Assembly: GCA_000507305.1 (NCBI GenBank)
Contig: DF239799.1
Coordinates: forward strand, 62,001 to 126,000
DNA: 64,000 nucleotides
Reading direction: 5' to 3'
Source: Breviolum minutum Mf 1.05b.01
Taxonomy: Eukaryota; Sar; Dinophyceae; Suessiales; Symbiodiniaceae
Shown piece after piece: positions 45,514 through 57,866 of the stretch; positions within the stretch are counted from its first letter, which is position 1, and each line of letters opens with the position of its first letter. Under the pieces are notes generated by a model that searched no databases, was not told the DNA's origin, and was given only the letters and a program-made list of their open reading frames with translations. The translations under genes were made by a program, and so were the position numbers.

Positions 45514-48500
45514 CTTCGCATCGGCGCCAGGTTTTGCCGGTGGGGCGGCAACTGCCTGTGAGGACACTCAGGCTACCCCTGGTTCTTACACCTTGGGTCA
45601 TCTTACACCTCACAGAAAAAGAATCCCGCAAGACCACGAGTTGTGAAATCCTTCCAGAGCTTCGCTCGGTCTGCACTGCCCCGACAACTGGGAGATTTGC
45701 CCATTTTTCAGTAAAGGTAAGAGGTACGATAAAATCATGTAAACTCATCCCCAACATCCGAAGCAAAGAGCCAGGACAAAACAGAGTGCATTGCAACTGC
45801 CTTGGGATCAACTGCCACAACAGGTTTGGCTGCAGGTGTCGCCGCAGCTGGGGCTGGTGCTGTTCCAGGAGGTGCAGCTGCCTGTCGATACCCGCCCATC
45901 TTTGTTAGTAACCATTGAGGATTTAGATACAAGTCTGCATGCTCCTACTCAAACTCAAAAGTCAGCTGCATTCAAAAAGCAAGATGGCCAACGTTATCAT
46001 GGCACCATTTTCATGCAAAACTGGCATTGCATCAGCAATCCCAATGTCTATCGACAAAATAAGCGGTCATGGACACCTTCGGTTGCTCTGTGGCCGCCGG
46101 TGCTGCTGCCTACACGAACTCTTGCAACTGTCAAAGCGTCTAGTTTGAATCAGTTGAAGTATACTCAAATCTGAGTTTGCGGTTTCACACGCTAGAATGC
46201 TAGAATACTACAATCGCCACATCATATTCTGAATGTTTGGCACTGCTTTGTAGTAGAATACTTCATGGAGGGGCAACTGCCTTGGGATCAGCTGGCACCG
46301 GTTTCGCTGCAGGTGTCGCCGCAGCTGGGGCTGGTGCTGTTCCAGGAGGTGCAGCTGCCTGTCGGTACCCGCCGCATCTTTGTTAGTAACCATTCAGGAT
46401 TTAAATACAAGTCTGCATGCTCCTACTCAAACTCAAAAGTCAGCTGCATTGAGACAGAAAGCTGACCAACGTTATCATAGCACCACAAAACTGACATTGC
46501 ATCAGCAATGCCAATGTCTATCGACAAAATAAGCGCTCATGGACACCTTCGGTTGCTGTGTGGCCGGCGCTGCTGCCTACACGAACTCTGGCAACTGTCA
46601 AAGCGTCTAGTTTGAATCCGTTTGAAGCACGCAAATCTGAGCACGAACTAGGCTTGCAGTTTCACAGGCTAAAATACTGCAAATGCCACATCATACTCTG
46701 AATGTATGGCACTGCTTTGTAGTAGAATACTTCATGGAGGGGCAACTGCCTTGGGATCAGCTGCCACCGGTTTCGCTGCAGGTGTCGCCGCAGCTGGGGC
46801 TGGTGCTGTTCCAGGAGGTGCAGCTGCCTGCCGATACCCGCCGCATCTTTGTTGGTAATCTTAAGATTTCTGAAAACAGTATCATTCCCAAAATGTCAAA
46901 ATAACTTTTTTTAATGATTTCGATATGATTTTGTTGTCATTTGGATTTGTGTTTTTTAATGATTTGGATATGGCAGTTTTTGGGCATATGATTTTCTCAT
47001 GATTTCTTTTCTATGAAGAAAATAATTAGGATACAACCAACAAGGCAAACCAAGAAGGAACAAACACCATCTTGAAATCATAAGAAAATCATAAGGAAAT
47101 CGCACAGAAACTGAAAGGAAATCATAAGTGAAAAACATGGAGAAAAAATGTAACAAAATCGTAAGTGTGAATTGTATTGAAACCAGATGAAGATCATGAA
47201 AAAAATTGGAATCATTGAGTACTTGGATACAAGTCTGCATGCTCCTACTCAAACTCAAAAGTCAGCTGCATTCAAAAAGCAAGATGGCCAACGTTATCAT
47301 GGCACCATTTTCATGCAAAACTGACATTGCATCAGCAATGCCAATGTCTGTCGACAAAATAAGCGGTCATGGACACCTTTGCTTGCTCTGTGGCCGCCAT
47401 TGCTGCCTACACGAACTCTGGCAACTGTAAAGCGTCCATTTTGAATCATTTTGAATCACTCTAATCTGTGTACAAACCAGGCTTGCAGTTTCACGCGCTA
47501 GAATGCTAGAATACTACAATCGCCATAACATACTCTGAATGTATGGCACTGCTTTGTAGTAGAATACTTCATGGAGGGGCAACTGCCTTGGGATCAACTG
47601 CCACCGGTTTCGCTGCAGGCGTCGCCTTCCCCAGTCGTTGCGGAGTCTGACTTCCTTTTGTTGCCCATTGGTTGTAGCAACCGGAAGGGGGTCCCAAGTC
47701 CTTTTGAATACTACGCCGTTAGCGTGGTCATCTCGTTCAATCTTACCTGTGGTAGTAGTAGCCATGTAGCGAATTCGTGCAAAAAGCACGGTTTGTAGAT
47801 CATTCACATTGCAAACTCTGCAACAATGTACCACTACATGCTGAGGTCCTCTACTAGCTGCTTCCAAGTAAAGCTGTAAGCCAGGAAGAGAACATCATGT
47901 ACTGCACTGAGGGACTGCCAAGGCCTTGATGTCTGTAGCTAGTTCTGCTGGAGGTGCTGCCGGAGCGGGGGCTGCTGCTGTTGCAGCTTTCACCTATAGA
48001 AAGCTGCTATTGTGATCTTGAACATATTTCTATTGGGAATTATTGGTACTCTCACTTTGTGCAAAAAACTGGGCACCTCTGGAGTGCCGGTGCCTGCCGC
48101 CTGGATTTGCTCTGCCTGACAGCAATGCGGGAGTATTTACCTGTGCGCATGCTCTTACTCTTAACTTTGTTGCCTTGTCTTTAGTCACAAAAAGATAAAA
48201 ACATCAGGTTAAATGCCATGCCTTGGGTTCAAATGCAGTTTCAACAGAAGATGTCCCTTCTGTCGCTGTAACCTGGCTGAGCACGTCAACTGCAATTTCA
48301 TGCAGGTCAAATTCAGGTGAGTCTCCAGCCTTGGCATTAAGGGAACCTGGAGCTTCCTGGCCAATCGGCAAAACATTACCACACCCACCACCAGTTCCCA
48401 TAGCTGAACGGCTAGGCCCCCACCTTTGGCTCCTCAACAGACACCACTTCACCAGCCTGGGGCCATTGCGACAGATTCCAACTTAACCTCTTCAACTCTT

Positions 48501-48585
48501 GCCGCCCAAGGCCCATACTTTCGGAGGTTGGATTGCGGTCGCAGGCGCTGATGAGGAGACGGCTTTGCTCGTCTCTGCCTTGCGA
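45514..48585 (-). CDS. Pro/Ala/Lys-rich microexon gene, 5' part, with a repeated exon
   Basis: Exons in order are near 48585-48514 (PRKAETSKAVSSSAPATAI), near 48364-48226 (SPEFDLHEIAVDVLSQVTAT, ending TAFEPK), 47993-47925 (VKAATAAAPAPAAPPAELA), 47625-47587 (ATPAAKPVAVDPK), 46827-46750, 46358-46281, 45881-45801 and 45555-45514 (AVAAPPAKPGADAK). The three exons 46827-45801 each encode AAAPPGTAPAPAAATPAAKP plus a short end in DPK. Nearly all end AAG|GC, so the GC donor has been copied with the exon. The protein would be an extended, positively charged Ala/Pro chain. Function is unknown; no domain is visible in this part. Confidence 0.6.
45793..47632 (+). repeat. Tandem exon-plus-intron repeat, three and a part copies
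   Basis: The landmark GCAACTGCCTTGGGATCA recurs at 45793, 46273, 46742 and 47579. The first two units are about 480 and 469 bases and highly similar throughout. The third is about 837 bases because it carries a 353-base insertion. The fourth is cut off after about 50 bases. Each unit carries one Pro/Ala-rich exon and its intron. Confidence 0.9.
46861..47213. mobile_element. 353-base insertion in the third repeat unit
   Basis: The two other complete units lack this segment. It is AT-rich, bounded by AATC on both sides (46857-46860 and 47210-47213), and has ATGATTT motifs in its left part and AAATCAT motifs in its right part, giving a loose inverted symmetry. There is no coding frame. It is probably a small non-autonomous DNA element with a 4-base target duplication. 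Confidence 0.6.
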
Positions 48586-49361
48586 GGAACCTGAGCAAAG
48601 CGTTGTCCTGGCATCCTCTACATACTGAAATCTGAAAAGCCCCCCTGTCCGCAAAATGGCGCTTCAGAGGGTGACTTGCAAATCAGGTGACACTTTGGCT
48701 AGAAAACTGGAACTTCCAAATCGGATGCATCCAAATGATACAGTATGAATCCATGCCACAGGCCAAGCAACACCATCATCCGAAGTAATGATCACATCAT
48801 CACCTGATTCGGATGGATGGCATTTGAGTGGGGAAACTGTGGACTTGGAGACAGTAATTTGATTCAATGTGCTATAAACGATGTTGGACGTATGCATGTG
48901 GAACATCCTCATGACCCTTCCCCGCAAGCCGCAAGGCTTGTGTGCAACCATATCCCCTGGTAGCTTCCCATGCAACGCCCAACCTGAATCTGCATCCTGG
49001 AAATTCTTTGCAGAACCTGCCAATTTCCAGGAAGTTGGTACAGTAAATTCAGGCAATGATTTATAAGCTGCCTTGTCACGGACTTTTATGTATATAAATT
49101 ATAGAATACACCAATTCCAGTAACATCTGATAAACAAATGTCGTCTAGGGAGCCCCACCTTGCGCATCGGCCTTGCCTGCAAACGGGTCGGACCCTGTCT
49201 CCAAGCAGCACCAGCAAACAGCACCAGTAAATGCGAAGAGCTTGAAATGACAGGTGGCTGAAACTAGATCCCCAAAGCTGCGGATTTTTTGCGGAGACCT
49301 TATTGATGATTCTTTGATTCACCACGTCTGTTGTTAGTCAGTGGTCATTGTGCCGACGTGG

Positions 49362-49445
49362 CTATTCACAATTGGCAGGTTCGGCAGCACCCCCTGCACC
49401 TCCGGGCGGGGTTCTGAAGCGCTGGCTGCGCAAGGCTTTCTTCTC
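49362..49445 (-). CDS. C-terminal exon of an unidentified protein
   Basis: Twenty-seven codons follow a TTGAG|GAG acceptor and end in a stop: KKALRSQRFRTPPGGAGGAA, then EPANCE. It marks a gene end just upstream of the Pro/Ala/Lys gene. No family is recognised. Confidence 0.45.
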   Translation of the reverse strand, partial: EKKALRSQRFRTPPGGAGGAAEPANCE

Positions 49446-49797
49446 CTCAAAAGCGGGGTCATGAATCAGAAACCATAGGTGTCTGTGGTTCTTTGGTAGA
49501 TTGGAAGGTTGTAGATGTACACAGATTCATGAACGTAGTATATATCTCAACCAGTATGACAATGCCCTGGCGGTTTGATTTCTGGTCCTCTTGGGCCCCA
49601 GTCTGCGAACAGGAACTGAAGCAACATTTCCAACTATGATTCTGTCCGTTGTCCCTAATGGACTCCAGGTAGCTGTACAGTATTCCGCGCTAGCTCTCTT
49701 GGTATGGAAGCAGCATGCAGGCTTGACTTGAGATCAGATCTTCATTTTCAGCCTTTTGGCTTGACTGCTTGACTGTAGTGACTATAGAACCCTGCAT

Positions 49798-49935
49798 CTA
49801 GAAGGTAAATGAAAAACGTGTTGCCCACATTCGCATCGCTGGTGAAGTACCCAATTTTGATTTCATGGCTTCCACAGCTTGTTTCTCCTCCTCTGTCACA
49901 TTGGAGCTCACGGGGCTGGAGGGACTCACACTCAC
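49798..49935 (-). CDS. Exon of an unidentified protein
   Basis: From a CAG|GTG boundary the frame reads SPSSPVSSNVTEEEKQAVEA and on to a stop at 49798, though an intron may cut it earlier. Upstream codons (VEALKAASPCIDGPSE) also look coding in another frame. Confidence 0.4.
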   Translation of the reverse strand: MSVSPSSPVSSNVTEEEKQAVEAMKSKLGTSPAMRMWATRFSFTF

Positions 49936-50099
49936 CTGTCGACATTGGGGTTTCAGAAGGCCCATCAATGCATGGAGATGCAGCCTTCAGGGCCTCCACT
50001 TCCACTTTTCCTCAGCATTTTCAGCTTGGATGGCTGGCAGCCTATGCCTCCTCCAATTTTCCCCAACACCCAGGACCTAGCTGCTGCCTAGCTACGTGC

Positions 50100-51700
50100 G
50101 GATGCTCCCGCTCCAGTTGATCCTGTCTTGTGACGGAATCCGGAGTCACTGAAGACATTCGACGAATGAACGAAGTAACTGACCAATTAAAACCAACCAT
50201 CATTCCCAACTACCACTACCCAACGCCAGCCAATACAACTACTACATATCTAATACTAACCGATACATAACTGACTGGCTAACAAACCAGAATACAGTAA
50301 CTGAGTAACTGGCTGACTAACTCGCCAACTAAGTCTCTTGTGAGTTGTGGAACTGGAGCTACCTGAACGTACCACACCTTGGTTCGATACTACCCCTTTC
50401 GTTTATCTCCCATTCAGTCTTGCACCTTCCTGCCAGCAACATGACACAACACGTGCGTACCCATGGCCACCATGTCCTGTGGCCAAAGCTGCTGCGCCCT
50501 TCGCTGCAGCGCCAGCAGAGGCGAATTTGGCAGTCCCCTCCTGAGCGCTGAAGCCCTGAGAACTCACTACTGTCACCCTTTGCACATCTTTGAACATCTT
50601 TGCGCCTTGCTCCCCTCCTGCTTTAACTTGCCTTTCTTCAGCCTGACTTGTCGGCAGAAAGACTGTCCATAGACACAATTGCAAACACGAACCTCCAGTC
50701 AAAAAGCATGGTGAAATCACTGAAGTGCTAAAGCCCAAGGTGCATCAGCATCTTTCGAAGGGTCGAAGCTTTGTCATCCTTGCAATGGGTGATTCCACCA
50801 CATTCAAAACATTTGGCATCCACCCGGAATCCCATCAAATCTTGCAAGCATGGATGCTGGAAACGGAAGGCGCCAGAAGGAGTTGTGCCGGAAGGAGTTA
50901 GCGCTTCTCATGTTTCCTACCGGAAATGGTTTCCGGTTTGCCCCTACCAAAATCTTTAAAACCTAAATGCCACAGAAGCTTCGAGTTCTGGCTCTTCTCG
51001 GTCATCTCTCTCAGACTTTTTTGCCTCATCACCTCCACGGTGAGTTGATGCTGACAGAGACAGGCCATGAATGTAAGCTATCGAAGACACAGCATGAGGC
51101 CTCCTCGCTGTTTGTTGATCAGTCTTGCCTTTAGCACTTCCTTATAGCCAATGAGATTCAATGAGACCCAATGCGATCCAATGAACATGCTTTGTCATGG
51201 CCCAGAAGTGGCACTTACCACATGACAAGCATCTGCATGGTTCCTCTCTTCATCTCGGTATTGAGGTCTTGCCTCCTGCGGTTTGACAGTGTTCAGTCCA
51301 CACATCTCCGCCACAAGTTAGACCTGTGACACTGTGGCCTCTGGCCCATTCTAAATTGCAGGCGATGGATGCTGCAAACGCAACAATTATGACATGCATA
51401 AAATGTCACAGAAACTTGAAGCTTGTGCCAGATTCCTGGCAAAGCCGGTGCAGAACAATACACCTATCCAAGATCCAGTCCTCTCGTCCGAAGTTCGACT
51501 TTCCCCCCTTTCCCCTGCCTCATTCAAAGAAGGCAGTAGCAAGCATAGTGACTCACAAAGCCACATTCATCACATTCACCACATTCAAGACATTCCACAC
51601 TAACCACATATATTCACTAAATTTATCACAGATTCCCCACGATTTGCCACATCCACATTCACATTTACATTCACCACCACCATCACCACCATAGTGATGA
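50100..51700. other. Spacer with one Ala-rich frame
   Basis: Near 50480-50545 both strands are open in Ala-rich frames (for example KAAAPFAAAPAEANLAVPS on the plus strand), so strand cannot be decided. A GCCAGAAGGAGTTGTGCCGG tandem duplication lies at about 50870-50900. Nothing else is supported. Confidence 0.25.
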
Positions 51701-51728
51701 TGCGGCGGAGCTCGACAACAAAACGAGC

Positions 51729-51830
51729 TTACGATGAAACCAAGGAACTTGGGCCAGCTGACTTGTTCTTGCCCCCATATTTGCCTTTGCCAGGGTTTGG
51801 CTTGCCCATGGCTGGCACGCAGTGTATCTT
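51729..51830 (-). CDS. Gly/Lys-rich C-terminal exon
   Basis: The frame MGKPNPGKGKYGGKNKSAGP continues to SSLVSS and a stop at 51731-51729. A Lys/Thr-rich stretch (SMTPPKKTQQQSPLTTK) upstream near 51930-51880 may belong to the same gene. Function unknown. Confidence 0.45.
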   Translation of the reverse strand, partial: KIHCVPAMGKPNPGKGKYGGKNKSAGPSSLVSS

Positions 51831-52426
51831 AATCTCTTGTACAAAGTCTTGTGAACAGGTCTCTGAAGGGCTGTTTTTGTGGTGAGAGGTGACTGCTGCT
51901 GTGTCTTTTTGGGAGGAGTCATGGACTTAGCACTGAGGAAAAACACGTCACAACTTGTGCAGGTATCATTCACGTTGAATTTCTGAATGCCTCCATCTAA
52001 TTGATACTTGTTTGTCTTTCAGTGTGCTGTTAAACCCAAATGTATGTATCATACTGTACATATGTATATGCATGTTAAATACATGCAATATATCTTATAT
52101 ACAAAATATGTTATTCGACACGAGATATGAGACAATAATCTACACGTATACCGTATACGTGTGAAAAGTATTGTATATCGCGTAATATTTAATATGTATC
52201 TATAGTCTATGCATATTGATACTGAGAGCCACTGACCTTGATGGCAAAGCCAAAATTGGGGCAGCGGGAAAGCACATGATGGGCTTTAAGCCAATATGTC
52301 AGCAACATGTCTGTTGCATACCATCTGCACCGCTTTGTTCTTGCAAGTGTGCGGACCGCTGTTTTTTTTTGACAATTCAAAATGTTGCGTTTGCTTTCAA
52401 AAGGATGGTCTTCAAAATGTCCAATT

Positions 52427-52632
52427 CTAATACTCTTCTTCGTCAAAGGCGTCAATGCTGTCGTCATCGGACATCTCAATCTCATCATCTTGAAAGTTGG
52501 CCTGATCACTATCCGACCAGGTGTCAGCATCATAGTCATCCACCTCCTGATTCACCTCGAGGAACCAATCCCAAGTAGCCTTCAGATTGGTATGTGGTGC
52601 AGGAGCCCAGGCAGTGACTCTGATATCTTCGC
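52427..52632 (-). CDS. Acidic C-terminal exon
   Basis: A CAG|GC acceptor at 52632 opens 68 codons ending in a TAG stop. The start is RVTAWAPAPHTNLKATWDWF and the end is strongly acidic (FQDDEIEMSDDDSIDAFDEE). Such tails are common on nuclear and chaperone proteins, but no domain is seen here. Codon use is strongly coding-like. Confidence 0.6.
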
Positions 52633-52649
52633 CTGCGAAGTCTGAAGCT

Positions 52650-53830
52650 TACATACTCATGTTTTCAACTCCACCCTTCCGAAGATGCACCTTGTTGAAA
52701 GCTCTATATATCGCTCTGATTTTTGAGATTCTTTACACACATTTTCATCTTTCATTGAAACACTCAGGCGTCATCGCACCGGCCTGGACTCAAAGCGAAG
52801 AAGTCTGGCACATTGCAATCAGACACAAGTGCAGACAAAGTGACCCTCTCCTTGCCCTTCCTTAGAAGTCCCAGGTGCGAACATGAAGCAACAGAAAGCA
52901 TGGGAAATATAGCATGTACTACTGTGCAGGGTGGTGGCACGTTGCAATGTGGTGCATAGCAGTGCATGATTGCAGGCACATTCCCGGGGCACAGAGTGTA
53001 GCAGAGTGACACAAAAGAGAGTAATTTTGGGTCGATATTCACATCGTACAGTATTGCTGTGCCTATGTCTGTTGCTCCGTGTGCCGGTCAATCTAACAAA
53101 AGCACTGTAGTTTCTGCATCGATCGGTCTGCAGGCACATGCTGGCAATTGCTGGCATGCAATATAAGTATATGCACTCATGCCGGCATGAATATATAATT
53201 ATCAATTATACATCACGAGGTGCAATTGCATGAGTGCGAATGTTCACGTCTATGATCCGCAATTCATCTACAGTACATCCTTGCTTAGTGCATGTTGGAA
53301 ACCTAACATCTGAGCTCCTGACTTTCCACGCCTGATCTCTCGGCCGGTCATATCAATGCGGAATCCGCAAGAACCAGGACGATGTACTTGCACGATTCTC
53401 CTGAGTCAAAGTTTGCTGCTTCACAGAAGCCCTGTTCGAGCCGCTATCTAAAGAAAATAAGAATGGATACTCTTGAAGATACAAATTGCCATGACACTTC
53501 ACTTGTCAAGGAATCCAAGTCAGTCGGGGCACAACACTGCATCCTCATAGCGTGCCCCAACTGCATACACCTGGCGCTACGGTGGGGCAAGTTGTCAAGT
53601 ATCAAGATCCGACATGGAATAACCTCCTCTCCGGTCACTCAAACCAAGCAACTCGGTCAACCACCACTGTGTCGGCATAGAGTGTGGAAAGCAACGTCTC
53701 CTGGTTGAGAGGTTTTTCCCACGCTTCCAATGTTTTGAAGTTGAAAACGTATAAAAATGTCAAGACTCAAGACACATAGAAGTGAAATGAACTAAAACAG
53801 ACTAACTTCAGTACTACAATCACCACATAG
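52650..53830. other. Spacer without supported genes
   Basis: Only short overlapping frames are seen. The upstream exons of the acidic-tail gene should lie here. Confidence 0.3.
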
Positions 53831-53843
53831 CATTGAGAGAAAC

Positions 53844-54010
53844 CCTGGACGGTCAAAAGCATAACCACCGGAGTGAAGTGTTCCCAGCCTTGGGAAACTC
53901 TGTCGCAGGTTTTTCCTCCAAGCCAGCGTTGCAGTGGACAAATGCTGAAGCCTCCTTCTTGCCACAGGAATCGTAGCACATACAAGTGCCTGGAGTACAA
54001 ATCACAGGCT
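53844..54010 (-). CDS. Exon of an unidentified protein
   Basis: The open frame contains LYSRHLYVLRFLWQEGGFS and ends WEHFTPVVMLLTVQ before a GT donor at 53843. No family is recognised. Confidence 0.4.
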
Positions 54011-54299
54011 TCCTCGCGTTTCACCGTTCCACTGCTCTGTCTTCTGGGGTGGACCGAACTAAGAGGTCTTACTTGTAGGTCAACTACTGCAATCCAATGC
54101 AAACCAGTCACAGCTGGCTGTCTTGACGGCCTCTTTGAAGCTTGTCACAATATCCCTGTCGAATCAAGCAGACAATCAAGTCTCTCCACAAATGTAACAA
54201 GCCTCAAGAAGCAATGTATCTGCTAATGTCATATCAATACCTCTATCCGGGAGGGCCTGCAATCATTTTGAACTATGAGCTTTGTTACCCTGAACACCT

Positions 54300-54598
54300 G
54301 AAACGATAATCGCTGCAGGATGGGACGCTTAGACGCTTCAGGTTTTTGCTCTGCTTTCAATGGGTCCCATATTATCCTACTTTTGCTTGGCCCTGTCCAC
54401 ATCCAGCTGCATCCATTTACATACATAAATGTATATTCAACTATGCTACATATTATAGTCGTATATTGTCAATTGGCTAGTACCTAAATTTGGATAATTT
54501 TGGAAGGTCTTGGTAAATCTTGGTGAGGGAACGCACCACCGCTCCTTTCTGCGTTGCTTCGAAGCTTGATATTGAAGACCATCCACTGCTTCCACATC
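54300..54598 (-). CDS. Exons of an unidentified protein
   Basis: From a TTAG|G acceptor at 54598 the frame reads VEAVDGLQYQASKQRRKERW and on to FQNYPNL near a GT donor. A second stretch near 54370-54300 reads KAEQKPEASKRPILQRLSFQ before a GT donor. The basic composition is shared. Function unknown. Confidence 0.4.
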
Positions 54599-54799
54599 CT
54601 AACAACGTCAGAACTGCCAAGTTTTGAATGCATAGTACATACAGAGTGTGTATCGGCAGCCCCACACAGATGTGCCTCACCACCGTGGATTTGTCGTGGA
54701 TAAAGGTTGACATGACCGCGACTGTCTTGGCAAACAGCAGCACTACAAACAGCGGCGCTTCTGGTGATCAACGCAATGCCAATGATGAAAAGTGAAACA

Positions 54800-54852
54800 T
54801 ACACAATATATCACAATATGTCACAATATATCACAATATATCGCAATACATG
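54800..54852 (+). repeat. Short tandem repeat CACAATATAT
   Basis: Five imperfect copies of a ten-to-eleven-base unit. Confidence 0.85.
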
Positions 54853-55171
54853 CTCTTCACAGATTGGGTGAATTGGTTCAAATTTAAGCTAGGATTAGAT
54901 AACATCGAGAAAATAACTGTCGGGGAGATGCAACGTCATTGAAGAACTAGCAGCATGAAATCCAAGCCCAAGCACATCCCAACTGGTCCCCAAGCGCATC
55001 AAATCTTCGTCTTTCCTCCAGGAAATGGGGATGGAGGCATTGCTAAGCTGCTAAACACTGGAGTAACATGAATCACACACCAAGCTCGGTACGTCATCCA
55101 TATCGATGTCTGACCAATCAGGCAACCGCAACATGAAAGTTCGGCACAGAATGCTGTTTGCAGGCCGAAGC

Positions 55172-55483
55172 TCAAACCACCCAATGCACCAGGCGAGCAG
55201 AATTTGGTATCAAAAATGGAGCGAAGGGTTGCCATGACATCAGCAAGCGCCCGCCTAGGTGTGCTCTGAATGTTTCGTTCGTACCAAACTCTGCCAAACC
55301 CCTGGTGCTCTTCCCAAGTCCCAAATTTGATCTCGACGGCCTCCCCCTTTTTTCCGAGCTAAGCGGCTCATTGGATGCTTTTTCTCCCACCTCCTTCCTC
55401 TCGATGGACCGAACACGCATCCGCACGAAGGCATGGAACAGGACTTTCCTCAGAGCACAATCCACTGATTGAAACCTCATCAC
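55172..55483 (-). CDS. Weak coding candidate
   Basis: The frame is open for about 100 codons and basic (RMRVRSIERKEVGEKASNEP). Two other frames on this strand are open over part of it. No family is recognised. Confidence 0.25.
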   Translation of the reverse strand: MMRFQSVDCALRKVLFHAFVRMRVRSIERKEVGEKASNEPLSSEKRGRPSRSNLGLGKSTRGLAEFGTNETFRAHLGGRLLMSWQPFAPFLIPNSARLVHWVV

Positions 55484-56229
55484 GAATGGCCAACATATCC
55501 GTCTTCAAACACCAAGGTCTCACAAATCTGCGCTCTGATCCTCTTCCTACTACAATTGAGGCCTGCTGTGTTAGACCCTCCGTGGCATGACATAGCACTG
55601 GTTGGACAGTTGGGGCCTCAGGCTTTCCACTCCCATCTTCCACCCAAGTCTCTGCCAGTAGTCCATTGTCAGCTTCCAGTCAACCTCATAAAACTTCAGA
55701 CGGAGCCGAACAGGATAGTTCCACATCATCCCAATAGGACCCCATCAATCTCCTATGCCCAAATGGGATGTCTTCTAGATGCTGGATTGTGTAGATTTTC
55801 AAGCTCATTTCTCAGCATTGTTCAACTGCGAAAGTGCATTTCAGCTGGGTCTGCGAGCATATGTTTTGTTTTTGCCCTCAAGCGCATCAAGGATGGTGGG
55901 CCAATTGGACAGAACACCGACCTGCAGGGCTCATGTCCACGGGTCAGCTTTCAACACCGCAGACTATGCCAGACCCTGCATGTTCCGCATGAAGGACATA
56001 CGAAGACCGAGCCTTGCTAGTGATGTTGGCCGCTTTCCATAGCAGGTTCCTCGAGTTTACAAACATGCAGCTGTGGAGGAAGTGGCATTTACATGAGCAA
56101 CTTATGGACGAATTCAAATCCGGTTCCGTGAACACTCCGGCCATCACACACAGTTGGGACTGCCGGGAATGCACCAGACTTGTGGAGGCTGCCTGATGGT
56201 TGCCTGTTGGCTTACTCGTGGGCAAACTC

Positions 56230-56345
56230 ACACAATCGACCATGCCATGATAGACTTCGCCCTGAGTGCAGTCCAAACATCCATTGAAGCGCATCCTCCT
56301 CCGATGAAAGTCCCCAAAAATTCGATTGGGCCATCTCGGCCCAGA
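56230..56345 (-). CDS. Weak coding candidate
   Basis: The frame GRDGPIEFLGTFIGGGCASM continues DVWTALRAKS and then a stop. Codon choice is coding-like. An overlapping frame (56354-55944) is longer but less convincing. Confidence 0.3.
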
Positions 56346-56814
56346 AGCTCTCAAGCCTGCCGGACGTCATCGGAGGACTTCGCAGGCAGAAACAAGCTCA
56401 AATATCTTCTTAACTTCTTACACATACTACGTATATACAGTATGCATGCTGCATTACACAGTTATCTCATACATATACTTACCGACTTACCTATATACCT
56501 GCATATGGTTGTATACAGTCATTACTGTGACTATTAGATACCATTATCATATGTACTAGTTTACTAGATAATCAGATACTCCACACATCGTATGGGTTAC
56601 TGACTGACTTCAGATTTCGTACTACTGCTAGTACTTCCTACACACCACACACGGCGTACTACACCCTACATAGGATGCACTCCCACTACAAACCACACTA
56701 ACCACGCCAACTACTACCTACTTGATACACGACACTCAAAAGGATCAATAGGGGCACATCAAGAAACCCATCGGAGACACTACTTTCTACATCATTCTAC
56801 ATTCTACACTGCAT

Positions 56815-56842
56815 AATATATATATATATATATATATATACT
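56815..56842 (+). repeat. TA dinucleotide tract
   Basis: A pure TA run in a stretch (56400-57130) where I see no gene. Confidence 0.9.
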
Positions 56843-57140
56843 CCGTACACTACTGTTTTCTACTGGGACATCCTAGAAATTTCTGTCCGTCGGTTGTCAC
56901 AAGATCAAAGCAGCTTTGGGCCTGGCCAATCCATTCTCTCGGTCCTCCGGTTTGGAATAGTGAAAAAGAAGTCTGTCAAAATCTGAAGTCGAATACTTTT
57001 AGCATCTCAAACCAACTGAGAGACAAGACCGGAGACTATCTCCGCAGGACAAGCACAGGAAGGCGGACAGGACACAGCATCGCGGGGACAAAGAGCAAAG
57101 CACACCCTGAAAGTGCAGCTTTCAGGTACAAGGCTCCCCA

Positions 57141-57250
57141 TCAATGATGCCAAGACACAGAATCAAGCGAGATATTCGCCAACTCTGAAACTTTCTTGCT
57201 GGCAGTGGCTAAAACCTCATCAAACTCCACCGGCTTCAATAGGCCTGGAT
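57141..57250 (-). CDS. C-terminal exon of an unidentified protein
   Basis: The frame LLKPVEFDEVLATASKKVSE continues LANISLDSVSWHH to a stop at 57141. It is probably the last exon of the gene whose other exon is at 57.6-57.7 kb. Confidence 0.45.
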
Positions 57251-57594
57251 AGGACATCAAACAAATACCAATATGATGCAACATGATGCAATATGAGGCA
57301 ACATTCAAATGCGTGAGCAGAAAAGCTGTGCCTAGCCTTGTCCTGCTGTGTCAGCATCCATGCACTTCAAGTCTTCAGCACAAAAGGCTACCGCAAATGG
57401 CACCATCGAAGGACAGGCTTCGTTGTACTAGGCAAAAGGCGGATGGGCTACGGCATGTGCAAGTTTGAATGGACTGATTTCTATCTGATTTACTAGAAGA
57501 TCCAGAAGTGACACATGTTCAATGTTCAACAAACTTGCTAGCCACATAAACGATCAAGATGACAGCCACCTTCCGTCAGTCACAGCCTCTTGCT

Positions 57595-57722
57595 TTTTGC
57601 AGTCCCAAGATCCGCGACGTCGGAATGTTCGAGGGACCAGCCATGGGCCTTCAAACCAGCTGCCCAAATCTTGTCCGTGAAGACTGGCAGCTTTCCCCGC
57701 TTCCCATCCTCGCGGCAAAAAT
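57595..57722 (-). CDS. Exon of an unidentified protein
   Basis: The frame REDGKRGKLPVFTDKIWAAG continues LKAHGWSLEHSDVADLGTA. It looks strongly coding by codon choice. A CAG acceptor lies just upstream. No family is recognised. Confidence 0.5.
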
Positions 57723-57866
57723 CTGAAAGGAAATCAAATTGAAATTATATATATACATATATATATATATCATTCGATTCCAGGCCTCCGTGTCGATGCG
57801 GCTCCCTTAGATTGGAGGTCTGCAGAAGCGGCAGCCACAGGCCATCCACATGTTCCCAGTTCCAAC

